Shown piece by piece: positions 27,440 through 36,756 of a stretch of 64,000 bases of DNA. The DNA is taken from the NCBI RefSeq assembly GCF_017303055.1, contig NZ_JAEKJT010000001.1, positions 682,001 to 746,000 of the forward strand, written 5' to 3'. Origin of the DNA: Halomonas litopenaei (GTDB taxonomy: Bacteria; Pseudomonadota; Gammaproteobacteria; Pseudomonadales; Halomonadaceae). Numbering within the stretch: position 1 is the first letter of the stretch; every line of letters begins with the position of its first letter. Made by a program: the position numbers and the translations under genes. The notes under the pieces are model-generated. The model was not told the origin of the DNA. It saw nothing but the letters and a program-made list of their open reading frames with translations, and searched no databases.

Positions 27440-28801
27440 ATGATCATTCCATTCTTCGCCTTCTGGTGGGGAGTACTGCGGCGGTCCGTGGCGCTCTGGC
27501 TAGAGCGCAATGCTTTCAGCTATGCAGGGTCCCTGGCGTTTTACACGCTGTTCTCCCTGGCCCCCACGGTGATCATTGCGGTGACGGTGATTGGGGTAGT
27601 GCTCGGTGAAGAGGCGGCCCAAGGACAGATATTTGCCCAGCTGCAGGGCACCATGGGACCCGACGCCGCCTCTGCCATCGAACAGGCCGTGGCTCAGTCG
27701 CGGATTCAGGAGTCCGGGCTGTTGCCGACCTTGCTGGGCTTTGGCGCCTTGATCGTTGGTGCCACCACCGTGTTCGGTCAGATGCAGTTTTCACTGAACA
27801 CCATCTGGGGAGTAGCGGCCCGTCCCACCAGTAACAGTGCCTGGATCTTCGTGAAGAACCGGATGCTGTCGTTGACCATCGTGCTCGCGATCGGCTTCAT
27901 TCTGTTGGTTTCGGTAGGTCTTGGGGTCTTTGTGAGGGCGGCATTGAAGGCCGCTGATGACCTTCTTCCCTATGTCAGTCTACTGACCAGGGGCATTGAG
28001 TTTGCCGTGTCGGTGGGGGTCATTGCCGCCTTGTTCGCCACCATCTTCAAGGTCTTGCCGGACGTGGTGTTGCGCTGGCGTGATGTCATTGTCGGGGCCG
28101 TGGTCACCGCGTTGCTGTTCTCGGTAGGACGCTCAGGTATTGCGCTGTACCTTGCCTACAACGCCACTGCATCGACTTACGGCGCAGCGGGCTCTGTGGT
28201 GGTGGTGTTGCTGTGGGTCTACTACTCCTCCTTGATCCTGCTGTTCGGCGCCGCCTTTACCAAGGTGCACCTGGTCGCCCGCCACAAGCCGATTATTCCT
28301 CGCAACAGTGCCGTGCTGGTCAAGCAGGAGTTGATGGATCAGCAAAGCGTGAAGGCCCAGTGGAGCGCTGAAGAGCAGCGTGAATTCGAACAGGAGGCGC
28401 AACAGCGTCAGCAAGAGGTCGACACGCTTGAGCGCGTCGATGGGATGTCCGAGCATGAAGTAGGCGGCACAGGCCATGCAGCCACCGCCCAGCAGCACGA
28501 TCAGGCGCTGGAGGACGATATGGAGAGTGACATGATGTGCCTGGAGGCCGTTGTCGAAGGGCAGGTACAAGGCGTGAGTTTTCGCTGGTCGACTCAGCAG
28601 CAGGCCCAGGCGCATGGGCTGGTTGGGCACGCGCATAATCAGCCTGACGGCAGCGTGGAGGTACTGCTGTGCGGCCCTCGTCATGAGGTCGAGCAGGTCG
28701 CTGAGTGGCTGGAGCAGGGTCCGCCCCAGGCCACGGTGACCCGAGTGATGCGTCAAGAGGTGATGCTCTCGTCGATGCCCGAGGCATTCACGACGGGCTG
28801 A
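27440..28801 (+). CDS. YihY/BrkB-family inner-membrane protein fused to a C-terminal acylphosphatase
   Basis: A 453-residue protein. Residues 1-285 form the YihY/BrkB membrane domain, with about six hydrophobic segments and FSYAGSLAFYTLFSLAPT near the start. Residues 290-360 are a hydrophilic Gln/Glu-rich linker. Residues 366-441 are a complete acylphosphatase: VQGVSFR with catalytic Arg382, then HNQPDG with catalytic Asn400. Acylphosphatases hydrolyse acyl phosphates in the cytosol. One uninterrupted frame covers both. Two ATGs at 28532 and 28535, preceded by GGAGAGTGAC, could also start a free acylphosphatase. A strong terminator follows. Confidence 0.85.
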   Translation: MIIPFFAFWWGVLRRSVALWLERNAFSYAGSLAFYTLFSLAPTVIIAVTVIGVVLGEEAAQGQIFAQLQGTMGPDAASAIEQAVAQSRIQESGLLPTLLGFGALIVGATTVFGQMQFSLNTIWGVAARPTSNSAWIFVKNRMLSLTIVLAIGFILLVSVGLGVFVRAALKAADDLLPYVSLLTRGIEFAVSVGVIAALFATIFKVLPDVVLRWRDVIVGAVVTALLFSVGRSGIALYLAYNATASTYGAAGSVVVVLLWVYYSSLILLFGAAFTKVHLVARHKPIIPRNSAVLVKQELMDQQSVKAQWSAEEQREFEQEAQQRQQEVDTLERVDGMSEHEVGGTGHAATAQQHDQALEDDMESDMMCLEAVVEGQVQGVSFRWSTQQQAQAHGLVGHAHNQPDGSVEVLLCGPRHEVEQVAEWLEQGPPQATVTRVMRQEVMLSSMPEAFTTG

Positions 28802-28820
28802 CGCGAAGGCGACAGCGACA

Positions 28821-28854
28821 GGGGGCGGTCACCGAGCGGTCGGTGGCCGCCCCC
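28821..28854 (+). terminator. Terminator after the YihY-acylphosphatase gene
   Basis: A 15-bp stem (GGGGGCGGTCACCGA / TCGGTGGCCGCCCCC, one T-G pair) with loop GCGG, 20 bp after the stop, followed by TTTGCTT. Lies between convergent genes. Confidence 0.75.
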
Positions 28855-28944
28855 TTTGCTTGGGCGCCATGCGGCGTTGCCCCTTGCTAGATCAACGGGG
28901 CAACGAGCTAGTGCAAGATGCGTCGACGCCAGCGGCGTGCTGGG

Positions 28945-29886
28945 TTAGCCGAGCGTATCTGCGATCCATTGGCTGACCGCAGCGCCGTCTACCTCGAGAC
29001 ACACCTGCGCAAGAGGAGTGCCGGACCAGCGAGGCTCGATGAACTGGCGACCCTCCGCGGCAAGAATGGTCTGGCCCTCCGCAGCGCCCTCGGTGACCAC
29101 GGTGAGGTGGCCCCGGGTGGTCTTGAACAGCTCCGGGCGTACCAGCCAGGCCAATGCCACACTGTCGTGAGGGCAGCAGCCGTCGATACCCAGGGCATCA
29201 CGGTAGAAGGCGCGGTAGAAGTCATAGCTGCCGGCGAGGACGCGACCGAGATTCCCCTGGGCAGCTTCAATGCGGGACATGTGGTCGGGGGTAAGGATGC
29301 AGCGATGGGTGACGTCGAGTCCCACCAGGGTCAGCGGCCAGCCCGCCGTCAGTACCTTTTGCGCGGCGTGGGCGTCATTGAAGATGTTGGCTTCCGCCAC
29401 CGGAGTGACATTGCCCCCTTCGCGGATGGAGCCGCCCATGACGACCACTTGGCGAACCAGAGTGACAATCTCTGGCGCCAGCTGAAGTGCTGCGGCCAGA
29501 TTGCCCAGGGGGCCCACGGCGACAAGTGACACCTCACCTGGACGTGCGCGCACCGTATCCACGATGAATTGAGCCGCGTTGCGTGACTCCGCCTGGCCGG
29601 TGACGGGTGGCAGCGGAATGTTGCCAAGCCCATTGTCGCCGTGAATATGTTTCGGTGCCGGGTGTCGCGGCTTGACCATTGGGCATGCCGAGCCCTGGGC
29701 CACTGGCACGGGCTGGCCCGCCAACTCACCGAGCAACAGCGCATTGTGGGTGGCGGTATCGATATCGACATTGCCAAAGGTGGTGGTCATGCCCAGCAGG
29801 TCAATGTCGGGATGACGCAGGGCGATGGCGATGGCCTGAGCGTCATCAACGCCAGGATCGGTATCAAAGATGATCGGATACTTCAC
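28945..29886 (-). CDS. Ribonucleoside hydrolase (IU-NH family)
   Basis: A 313-residue N-ribohydrolase that splits nucleosides into base and ribose. The calcium-binding signature DTDPGVDD lies at residues 8-15 (IIFDTDPGVDDAQAI), with later VMGGS and a C-terminal HDSVALAWL region that supplies a conserved His/Asp. The start is GTG at 29886, set by AGGAG six bases upstream; the frame continues far upstream through the rbsK 3' end but without family similarity. It is second in a minus-strand pair after a ribokinase gene 58 bp away, so the freed ribose can be phosphorylated by its neighbour. No nucleoside transporter is adjacent. Confidence 0.9.
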   Translation of the reverse strand: MKYPIIFDTDPGVDDAQAIAIALRHPDIDLLGMTTTFGNVDIDTATHNALLLGELAGQPVPVAQGSACPMVKPRHPAPKHIHGDNGLGNIPLPPVTGQAESRNAAQFIVDTVRARPGEVSLVAVGPLGNLAAALQLAPEIVTLVRQVVVMGGSIREGGNVTPVAEANIFNDAHAAQKVLTAGWPLTLVGLDVTHRCILTPDHMSRIEAAQGNLGRVLAGSYDFYRAFYRDALGIDGCCPHDSVALAWLVRPELFKTTRGHLTVVTEGAAEGQTILAAEGRQFIEPRWSGTPLAQVCLEVDGAAVSQWIADTLG

Positions 29887-29903
29887 GATAGCTCCTGTGC
29901 AGC

Positions 29904-29926
29904 AGGCGTGGTGTGGTGCCACGCCT
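29904..29926 (-). other. Intercistronic hairpin between ribokinase and nucleoside hydrolase genes
   Basis: 8-bp stem AGGCGTGG/CCACGCCT with a 7-nt loop in the 58-bp gap, just before the hydrolase ribosome binding site. It could tune relative expression of the second gene; this is inference only. Confidence 0.4.
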
Positions 29927-29944
29927 ACGCTGAAGAAGAATGGC

Positions 29945-30856
29945 TCAGCGGATCTGGTGCTGACCGGATGAAAGGGCGCTGTCCACTTCATGGCGCGCGG
30001 GAACGCTGGTGGCAGCGCCTTGGCGTTGAACACCCAAGGCGGCTGCGGTGGAAGCGAGGGCCAGGCACTCGGCAACGCTTGCCTGCTCCTGCATGGCGGC
30101 CAGATAGAAGCCAATGAAGGTGTCGCCGGCTGCTGTAGTGTCGACGGCCTTGACGCTGCTGGCGGGCTGAAAGTGCCGCTGATCGCCGTGCTGGTACCAG
30201 GCGCCTTCGGCTCCCAGAGTCAACACCACTGCCGTTGTTGGAAGCTGTTGCGCCAGGGCGTCCAGCAAGGCCTCGGCAGAGGCGTCATCCTCGCATTCAG
30301 CGAGCCAGGCGGCTTCGCCGCGATTGACGAACAGCAGATCGACCAGATGCAGCGGTAGACGCTTGACGTCATCGCTCATCGGCGCAGGGTTGAAGGCGAT
30401 CTGGACGCCACGCTGATGTGCCAGCTGGATGCTGTCGGCGAGTACGCTGCACTCATTTTGCACCAACAGCCAATCACCGGCTGAGCAAGCCCGCATCAGT
30501 TCGGCGATATCCTCCGCCTTGAAGTGATGATTGGCGCCGGGGAAGAGCAGAATGGCATTTTCCGCGCTGTCGTCCACCTGAATGATGGCGTGTCCGGAAG
30601 GGCCTGGCACGTGCTTGACGCCGGCAACGTCGACGCCAGCATCCTGCAGTAGCTCGCGAGCCCAGCCATCCTGTGCGTTGAGGCAGCCCCAGTGCTGGAC
30701 CTGGCCTCCCGCTTTGGCAAGGGCCAATGATTGATTGGCGCCCTTGCCGCCAAGACCGACACGGTGTTCGTGGCTGGCAAGGGTTTCTCCAGGACGCACC
30801 AGATGAGAGACGCGGTAGACATGGTCGAGGTTGATCGACCCGTAGTTATACAACAT
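29945..30856 (-). CDS. rbsK: Ribokinase (PfkB family)
   Basis: A 303-residue sugar kinase converting ribose to ribose 5-phosphate. Both PfkB signatures are present: GGKGANQSLALAKAG near residues 36-50, and DTTAAGDTFIGFY near the C-terminus with catalytic Asp and the anion hole. The start motif NYGSINLDHVY is the usual N-terminal strand. It leads an operon with the nucleoside hydrolase, which supplies ribose, so a ribonucleoside salvage role is inferred rather than uptake of free ribose; no rbs transporter is present. A dispersed repeat lies just upstream. Confidence 0.87.
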   Translation of the reverse strand: MLYNYGSINLDHVYRVSHLVRPGETLASHEHRVGLGGKGANQSLALAKAGGQVQHWGCLNAQDGWARELLQDAGVDVAGVKHVPGPSGHAIIQVDDSAENAILLFPGANHHFKAEDIAELMRACSAGDWLLVQNECSVLADSIQLAHQRGVQIAFNPAPMSDDVKRLPLHLVDLLFVNRGEAAWLAECEDDASAEALLDALAQQLPTTAVVLTLGAEGAWYQHGDQRHFQPASSVKAVDTTAAGDTFIGFYLAAMQEQASVAECLALASTAAALGVQRQGAATSVPARHEVDSALSSGQHQIR

Positions 30857-30882
30857 AGGGTGTCCGATGACGGTATGGGCTT

Positions 30883-30941
30883 AGGGCTTGTGCGAAAAGT
30901 GCCTGCGCTTGGTGATACGGCGTTAGCGCGAAGTATCGGAG
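30883..30941. repeat. Dispersed intergenic repeat, copy 2
   Basis: Begins AGGGCTTGTGCGAAAAGTGC, 27 bp upstream of the ribokinase start, and ends near GTATCGGAG. See copy 1 at 14024-14085. This copy is flanked by CTGCGCTTG (30903-30911) and its inverse CAAGCGCAG (30958-30966), a 9-bp inverted repeat that copy 1 lacks. Confidence 0.6.
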
Positions 30942-31077
30942 TGAAGGCCGGTGTGTGCAAGCGCAGTCGACGGTAGATTCATGTTTATACCGTTATCTTC
31001 ATAGGCAAGCACCTTATTGAGGTGCCCTCGAGTAACATCAAGGTTAGACAAGGGCACCAGGGCACAACGCAAGGTCG

Positions 31078-32010
31078 TCAGGCGTTTCGCAAGTTCTCGG
31101 CGGTCAGCCGCACAATGTTCTGTCGCGCTTCCGGGGTGATCCACGCACTGTGTGGCGTCACCAGTAGATTGAGCCGCGGCGTCTCGTTGAGCGCGTCAAT
31201 CAGCGCATGACCATCGCGGGGTGGCTCTACCGGCAAGACATCCACGGCCAGGCCGGCCAGACGGCCATCACGCAGCGCCGCCAGTGCGGCTTCCTCGTCG
31301 ATGACACCACCGCGGGCGCAATTCACCAGCAGCGCGCCGGCCTTCATGCGTGCAAGGTTGTCGGCGTTGATCAGGTGGCGGCTGTGTTCGGTCAGGGGAC
31401 AGTGCAGGCTGACCACATCGGCCTCCGGCAACAGTTCGGCCAGGGCGGGGCGATGGTCGTTGGCTTCATTACCTGGACGTGCACTGAACGTCACCCGCAT
31501 GCCGAACGCCTCGGCCAGAGAGGCGACGCGAGACCCAAGCTCACCCTGGCCGACCAGCACCAGATGCTTTCCTTCGAGCTGTACCGTGGGATGCCCCATC
31601 ATGCAGAAGAAGGGACTCTCACCCCAGCGTCCTTCAGCAACATCGCTGGTGTACTGTGGCAGGCGAGTGGCCAGCGCCAGGATCAACATCAGGGTGTGCT
31701 GGGCGACGCTGGCGGTACCATAGGCGCTGACGTTGTCGACCCGAATGCCGCGTTGCCGGGCGACCTCCATATCGATGTTGTTGGTGCCCGTTGCCAGCAC
31801 GCAGATATGCTTCAGCGAGGGCAGGGCGTTCAGCGTATCGGCGTCCAGCACGACCTTGTTGACGATCGCAACATCAGCACCGTCGAGGCGCGCGCGGGCC
31901 TCGGCGGTGGTGCTGGTGGGGTGGACGTCCAGGCTGTCGAGCTGCTCGCGCAGGGGGGTCAGGTCAATGTCGTCGCCCAGGCTGTCGGCATCGAGTAGAA
32001 CGGCTTTCAT
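31078..32010 (-). CDS. D-2-hydroxyacid dehydrogenase (glycerate/hydroxypyruvate reductase-like)
   Basis: A 310-residue NAD-dependent dehydrogenase. The Rossmann motif GQGELG leads into RVASLAEAFGMRV; catalytic elements are NCARGGVIDE (Arg), DVLPVEPP (Glu) and VTPHSAW (His). HICVLATGTNNID is the substrate-side loop. Size and motifs fit HprA-type glycerate dehydrogenase, acting on hydroxypyruvate or glyoxylate, but other 2-ketoacid reductases look alike. The ATG at 32010 follows AAGAGGAG. Monocistronic, minus strand, divergent from fmdB-aspS. Confidence 0.88.
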   Translation of the reverse strand: MKAVLLDADSLGDDIDLTPLREQLDSLDVHPTSTTAEARARLDGADVAIVNKVVLDADTLNALPSLKHICVLATGTNNIDMEVARQRGIRVDNVSAYGTASVAQHTLMLILALATRLPQYTSDVAEGRWGESPFFCMMGHPTVQLEGKHLVLVGQGELGSRVASLAEAFGMRVTFSARPGNEANDHRPALAELLPEADVVSLHCPLTEHSRHLINADNLARMKAGALLVNCARGGVIDEEAALAALRDGRLAGLAVDVLPVEPPRDGHALIDALNETPRLNLLVTPHSAWITPEARQNIVRLTAENLRNA

Positions 32011-32096
32011 CACGGCTCCTCTTGTCATTGGGGGTAGCATGGCCGAGTTTGAGCGGTTTGATCGCACAGGGCTGTGCCTCATGGGGTTCAGCGCGC

Positions 32097-32102
32097 TATA
32101 AT
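32097..32102 (+). promoter_or_regulatory. Putative -10 element for fmdB-aspS
   Basis: A perfect TATAAT 138 bp before the fmdB ATG. The matching -35 region is weak (no good TTGACA at 16-18 bp), so this is a candidate only. Confidence 0.45.
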
Positions 32103-32239
32103 ACGGCCCCTTGATCTGGGCTTGGAATTGCTTTTGGCCGGCCCTATATCGCATGTCGGGACAGAGAGCTGCGGAAGATGTGCCGCTGTGGCGTCTCTGT
32201 TCCTACTTTTAGGGTTGATGCGAACGGAGACCTCAAACC

Positions 32240-32515
32240 ATGCCCATCTACGAATATCAGTGCAAGGCCTGTGGCCACCGTCTCGAGAAGCTGCAGCGAA
32301 TGAGCGCCGCTCCCTTGAGCGATTGTCCAGCCTGTGAAGCCCCCGAGCTGAATCGTCTGGTCTCTGCCGCAGGCTTTCGTCTTGCCGGCGGTGGCTGGTA
32401 CGAAACCGATTTCAAGACCGGCGGCAGCAAGAAAAACCTGGCGGGCGACAGTGGTGCCTCGAGTGGCAGCAGTGGCTCCGGTAGCTCGTCCTCCAGAGAC
32501 GGCGCCGCCGCCTGA
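32240..32515 (+). CDS. FmdB-family zinc-ribbon regulatory protein
   Basis: A 91-residue protein starting [13 protein letters not shown], with a CxxC ... CxxC zinc ribbon (CKAC and CPAC) as in the FmdB/Zn-ribbon family, followed by a Ser/Gly-rich tail. The role of this family in proteobacteria is not established; it commonly lies just before aspS, as here (43 bp upstream), and is probably co-transcribed with it. Confidence 0.9.
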   Translation: MPIYEYQCKACGHRLEKLQRMSAAPLSDCPACEAPELNRLVSAAGFRLAGGGWYETDFKTGGSKKNLAGDSGASSGSSGSGSSSSRDGAAA

Positions 32516-32558
32516 GTCTCGATCCGTCCAACCTTCACGCAACATGACAGGAATCAAC

Positions 32559-34337
32559 ATGCGCAGCCATTATTGCGGCCAGCTCAACGAAACCCTGGTA
32601 GACCAGACGGTCAGCCTGTGCGGCTGGGTGCATCGCCGCCGTGACCACGGTGGGGTGATCTTCCTAGACCTTCGCGATCGTGATGGCATCGCCCAGGTTG
32701 TGGTCGACCCTGACACTGCCGAGGCCTTCGCCAATGCCGACCGCGCCCGCAGCGAGTACGTGCTGCGCATTCAGGGCCGTGTGCGCATGCGTCCCGAAGG
32801 CACCCAGAACCCGAACATGCCGACAGGCCTGATCGAGGTGCTGGCCAAAGAAGTAGAGGTGCTCAACACCGCCGCAACGCCGCCGTTCCAGCTGGACGAG
32901 CATGGCAAGGTCGGTGAGGAAATTCGCCTCAAGCACCGCTACATCGATCTGCGTCGCCCTGAGATGATCGAGAAGCTGCGTCTGCGTTCTCGCATCTCCC
33001 ACAGCGTACGCGCCTTCCTCGAAGGCGAAGGCTTTCTGGATATCGAGACCCCGGTACTGACCCGCGCCACCCCTGAGGGTGCCCGCGACTACCTGGTGCC
33101 TAGCCGTACCCATGCTGGCAACTTCTTTGCGTTGCCGCAGTCCCCACAGCTGTTCAAGCAGCTGTTGATGGTGGCGGGCTTCGATCGTTACTACCAGATT
33201 GCCAAGTGTTTCCGCGACGAGGACCTGCGGGCGGATCGTCAGCCTGAATTCACTCAGATCGACCTCGAGGCATCCTTTGTCGACGAGTCCGACATCATGG
33301 GTATTACCGAATCCATGATCCAGGGCCTGTTCAAGGATGTGCTGGATGTCGAACTTGGCGACTTCCCGCGGATGACCTGGCATGAGGCGATGCATCGCTT
33401 CGGCTCTGACAAGCCTGATCTGCGTATTCCGCTCGAGCTGACCGATGTCGACGATCTGATGAAAGACGTCGACTTCAAGGTCTTCTCTGGTCCTGCCAAC
33501 GCCGAAGACGGTCGTGTGGCAGCGCTCAAGGTGAGTGGCGGTGCCAAGCTGTCACGCAAGGAAATTGACGAATACACCAAGTTCGTCGGTATCTACGGAG
33601 CGCGCGGTCTGGCCTGGATCAAGGTCAACGAGCGTGCGAAGGGTATCGAAGGTCTGCAGTCGCCGATCGTCAAGTTCATGGAAGACGTGATCGAGACGCT
33701 GCTTGACCGTGTCGGTGCGGAAGATGGCGACATCATCTTCTTCGGCGCCGACAAGGCGCGCATCGTCAACGAGGCACTGGGAGCGCTGCGGGTCAAGCTG
33801 GGCGAGGATCTCAATCTCTACACCCAGGCCTGGGCACCGCTGTGGGTCGTCGACTTCCCGATGTTCGAGGCGGATGACAACGGGCGTCTGAGCCCGCTGC
33901 ACCACCCGTTCACGTCACCAGCCTGCAGCCCGGAAGAGCTCAAGGCCAATCCGGCGGGGGCCCTTTCACGCGCCTATGACATGGTGCTGAACGGTACCGA
34001 GCTGGGTGGCGGCTCCATTCGTATTCACGATCAGGCCATGCAGAGCGTGGTGTTCGAGATTCTCGGGATCGGTGAAGAAGAGGCCCGTGAGAAGTTTGGC
34101 TTCCTGCTCGACGCCCTGCACTATGGCGCGCCGCCCCACGGTGGCCTGGCATTCGGTCTCGACCGTCTGGTCATGCTGATGACCGGTGCGCGCACCATTC
34201 GGGAAGTCATTGCCTTCCCGAAGACGCAGAGTGCCGCGTGCTTGATGACGGACGCACCGGGCGATGTCAGCGCCGATCAGCTCAAGGAGCTGAACATTCG
34301 TCTTCGTCAGAAGGCCAAGGCCGACAGCGCCGAGTGA
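32559..34337 (+). CDS. aspS: Aspartyl-tRNA synthetase
   Basis: A 592-residue class II synthetase charging tRNA-Asp. The N-terminal anticodon-binding domain starts [13 protein letters not shown] and contains [12 protein letters not shown]; class II motifs include [18 protein letters not shown] (motif 2) and [12 protein letters not shown] (motif 3), with the bacterial insertion domain between. Length is like E. coli AspRS (590). An ATG five codons earlier (32544) is possible, but the start at 32559 matches homologues and follows CAGGAA. A perfect palindrome after the gene is its likely terminator. The GAD insertion is bacterial type, but the tRNA-Asn discriminating state was not assessed. Confidence 0.97.
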   Translation: MRSHYCGQLNETLVDQTVSLCGWVHRRRDHGGVIFLDLRDRDGIAQVVVDPDTAEAFANADRARSEYVLRIQGRVRMRPEGTQNPNMPTGLIEVLAKEVEVLNTAATPPFQLDEHGKVGEEIRLKHRYIDLRRPEMIEKLRLRSRISHSVRAFLEGEGFLDIETPVLTRATPEGARDYLVPSRTHAGNFFALPQSPQLFKQLLMVAGFDRYYQIAKCFRDEDLRADRQPEFTQIDLEASFVDESDIMGITESMIQGLFKDVLDVELGDFPRMTWHEAMHRFGSDKPDLRIPLELTDVDDLMKDVDFKVFSGPANAEDGRVAALKVSGGAKLSRKEIDEYTKFVGIYGARGLAWIKVNERAKGIEGLQSPIVKFMEDVIETLLDRVGAEDGDIIFFGADKARIVNEALGALRVKLGEDLNLYTQAWAPLWVVDFPMFEADDNGRLSPLHHPFTSPACSPEELKANPAGALSRAYDMVLNGTELGGGSIRIHDQAMQSVVFEILGIGEEEAREKFGFLLDALHYGAPPHGGLAFGLDRLVMLMTGARTIREVIAFPKTQSAACLMTDAPGDVSADQLKELNIRLRQKAKADSAE

Positions 34338-34412
34338 GACAAGCCGCCCAAGCCGTCACCTGGGCGCTTGCACCAGGGGCTTGTTTCGACAGGTCCGCCT
34401 GGCGCATGAATG

Positions 34413-34448
34413 ACGCAGAACCCCCGCCATATGGCGGGGGTTCTGCGT
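34413..34448 (+). terminator. 36-bp perfect palindrome after aspS
   Basis: Arms ACGCAGAACCCCCGCCAT / ATGGCGGGGGTTCTGCGT with no spacer (loop formed from the centre), 75 bp past the aspS stop and followed by TTGTAT. Lies between convergent genes and may act in both directions. Confidence 0.8.
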
Positions 34449-34469
34449 TTGTATAGCGGTCATTCCTGC

Positions 34470-35738
34470 TTACTGCTGGCGAGATGGCGCCCCTGAAAAC
34501 AACAGGGAAGGAAAGGGCGCAGGTGGCAGGGGCAGTGACGGCAGCCCAGGGAGTGGAATCGGCCCTGCTCGACTGGGCGCGGTCTGAGCAAGCTGCTGCG
34601 CTAGCCAATGGCGGGCAGGAGACAGTCGCTCTCCCGCTCGTAAACCAAGGTGTCGCAGGATGCGAGCATGGGGGCGTTCATCGGTATATAGCCCGACGAT
34701 GGCCTGGGTCGCCTGATACAGCGGCCAAGTGGCGAGACGATGCTCCCGTTCATAGCCGACCAGCAGATGGGGGGCGGCGATATCCTTACCCTGCTGATAG
34801 GCGCCGATCAACCGTCGGGCCAGGCGGTATTGGCTATGTATCCCGAAGTTGAAGCCATGGGCGGTGACAGGATGCATGCCCACCGCCGCATCGCCGACCA
34901 ACGCCAGGCGAGTGCCGACAAAGCGTTCCGCATAAGCGCTGACCAAGGGGTAGACGTGAGCTTCACCGTCGACGGTCATCGCTCCCAGTCGGTTGGCGTA
35001 GCGCTGTGTCAAGGCAGCGGAAAGCGCTTCTGAGGGAAGTGACGACAGTTCTGCCATCTGCCGGCTGGGCAGGGTGACTACCGCGGAAGATAGATGAGAG
35101 GTCAACGGTAGTAGCGCCAGTGTCTGGCCGTGATCAAACCACTCCCAGGCAGACTGGTCGTGAGCGCGTTCGTGGTGAACGCGGCACACCATCATGCTGC
35201 GTCCATTGTCCCGCATGCGTGCGGCGATCCCCATTTGACGGCGAGTCTCGGAAAAGCGGCTGTCGGCGGCGACCGCCAGCCGCGCTGTCACTTCCTCACC
35301 ATTCTCTAGACGAAGCCGCGCGCACTGAGCATCTGTGTCAATCTGCTTCAGGGAAGAGAAGTGCCACTCGATGCCATCGATTCGACTTGCCTCATCGTAG
35401 GCCGCCTGGCGGATCAGATGGTTGGAGACCATCACGCCGAGGGGATGATCGGGATCGTGTGGATCCACCTTCATCGAGAACTGCGATGCACCATTGAAAA
35501 TTCTTGCGCTCGCCAGTGGATACACCTGCTGCTGGGGAATCCGCTGCCATACGCCTAGCGTTTCCAGCAGACCCGCAGACGCTCGGGTGACGGCGATCTC
35601 GCGGCCATCTGGTTGGGGGGTGGAGAGCTGGTCCTGGCGCGCGCGCTCAATTAGCGCCACGTCCATTCCAGCGCCCGCCAGTGCACGCGCCAAGCAGATG
35701 CCAACAGGCCCCGCGCCTACGATGGCCACATCTTTCAT
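34470..35738 (-). CDS. UbiH/UbiF/UbiM-family FAD-dependent monooxygenase
   Basis: A 422-residue flavoprotein hydroxylase of ubiquinone biosynthesis type. GAGPVGICLARALAGAG is the N-terminal dinucleotide-binding motif and VGDAAVGMHPVTAHGFNFG the second FAD motif. The TAHGFN variant and the single gene of this type suggest the UbiM branch, which hydroxylates the demethoxyubiquinone ring, but UbiH, UbiF and VisC cannot be excluded. About 35 C-terminal residues are Pro/Leu-rich and unlike the core. The ATG at 35738 follows CAGGAG. It lies between aspS and ruvC, where yebC sits in many relatives. Confidence 0.75.
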   Translation of the reverse strand: MKDVAIVGAGPVGICLARALAGAGMDVALIERARQDQLSTPQPDGREIAVTRASAGLLETLGVWQRIPQQQVYPLASARIFNGASQFSMKVDPHDPDHPLGVMVSNHLIRQAAYDEASRIDGIEWHFSSLKQIDTDAQCARLRLENGEEVTARLAVAADSRFSETRRQMGIAARMRDNGRSMMVCRVHHERAHDQSAWEWFDHGQTLALLPLTSHLSSAVVTLPSRQMAELSSLPSEALSAALTQRYANRLGAMTVDGEAHVYPLVSAYAERFVGTRLALVGDAAVGMHPVTAHGFNFGIHSQYRLARRLIGAYQQGKDIAAPHLLVGYEREHRLATWPLYQATQAIVGLYTDERPHARILRHLGLRAGERLSPARHWLAQQLAQTAPSRAGPIPLPGLPSLPLPPAPFPSLLFSGAPSRQQ

Positions 35739-35991
35739 ACCTGACTCCTGTGTCGGATTCGCTGGTCATTTGAAGGAACGATAGAATGGTGCGCATTACG
35801 CTAGCACAGCCTCAGACGCTTTCGTCTGCATTGTGCGGTTATCTTGATCTGGTCAAGGATGGCAGCGCCACGACCCTAAGGACATAAATGCTAGATTTTT
35901 CCACCAATTCAGGCCAAGGCCATGCCATTCTTGCGGGCGATGACAACGGCCGTGGCACGTGTGTCCAGTACGCGGCACAGGAGAGACAGGG

Positions 35992-36531
35992 ATGATTGTG
36001 CTGGGCATTGACCCTGGTTCACGTGTGACAGGCTACGGTGTACTTGACGCCAGCGAGCGACAGCCACGCTATGTGGCCAGTGGCTGTATTCGCCTCAAAG
36101 ACGACGCCCTGGCGCAACGGCTCGCCCAGGTCTACGCCGGCATCAGCGAGTTGATTGGCCTCTACCGCCCAGGCGCCTTTGCTATTGAGCAGGTGTTCAT
36201 GTCGAAAAATGCCGACTCCGCGTTGAAATTGGGACAGGCCCGAGGGGCTGCAATCGTGTGTGCCGCCAACCACGGTCTTACCGTCAACGAGTATGGTCCA
36301 CGACAGATCAAACAGGCGGTGACCGGTTCCGGTGGCGCAGAAAAGACCCAGGTGCAGCATATGATCACCGCCACCCTTGGGCTGTCGGGCACTCCTCAGG
36401 CAGACGCTGCAGATGCATTGGCGATTGCCTTGACGCACCTCTACGCGTCCCGAGGACTGGTCAATGAAGGCAATTATGGCGGGCGTCGCGGCGGTGGTCG
36501 CGGACAATCCTGGCGGCAGTACCGTCCCTGA
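35992..36531 (+). CDS. ruvC: Holliday junction resolvase RuvC
   Basis: A 179-residue endonuclease that cuts Holliday junctions with RuvAB. Catalytic Asp7 lies in [14 protein letters not shown], a Glu in AIEQVF, and the C-terminal acidic pair in [14 protein letters not shown]. The tail is Gly/Arg-rich ([12 protein letters not shown]). The ATG at 35992 follows GAGACAGG. It is separated from ruvA by 225 bp, so ruvAB may have its own promoter; a TATAGT at 36633 has no well-placed -35. Confidence 0.95.
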   Translation: MIVLGIDPGSRVTGYGVLDASERQPRYVASGCIRLKDDALAQRLAQVYAGISELIGLYRPGAFAIEQVFMSKNADSALKLGQARGAAIVCAANHGLTVNEYGPRQIKQAVTGSGGAEKTQVQHMITATLGLSGTPQADAADALAIALTHLYASRGLVNEGNYGGRRGGGRGQSWRQYRP

Positions 36532-36756
36532 CGATAGCGTTGGAGCCGTGCCCTTGGATGAGCGTCTCTTTATGCAGACACCTTGATTTTCGAACAGTGT
36601 TTGTCACGCTAGCGATGGCTATCGGGTAGCCGTATAGTGGGCGCAGCCAAGGGGTAGTCCGGTGGCATGTTACGGCGTTGCACCAGCGAACTCCGGCCCC
36701 GGTCTCGGTTACACTGGTGGTCACCTACACCGAATGTTCAAGGAAGTTATAGCGCC

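Noticed and set aside
36633-36638. TATAGT as a ruvA promoter with TTGTCA at 36601
   Set aside because: Spacing is 26 bp, too long for a sigma-70 promoter.
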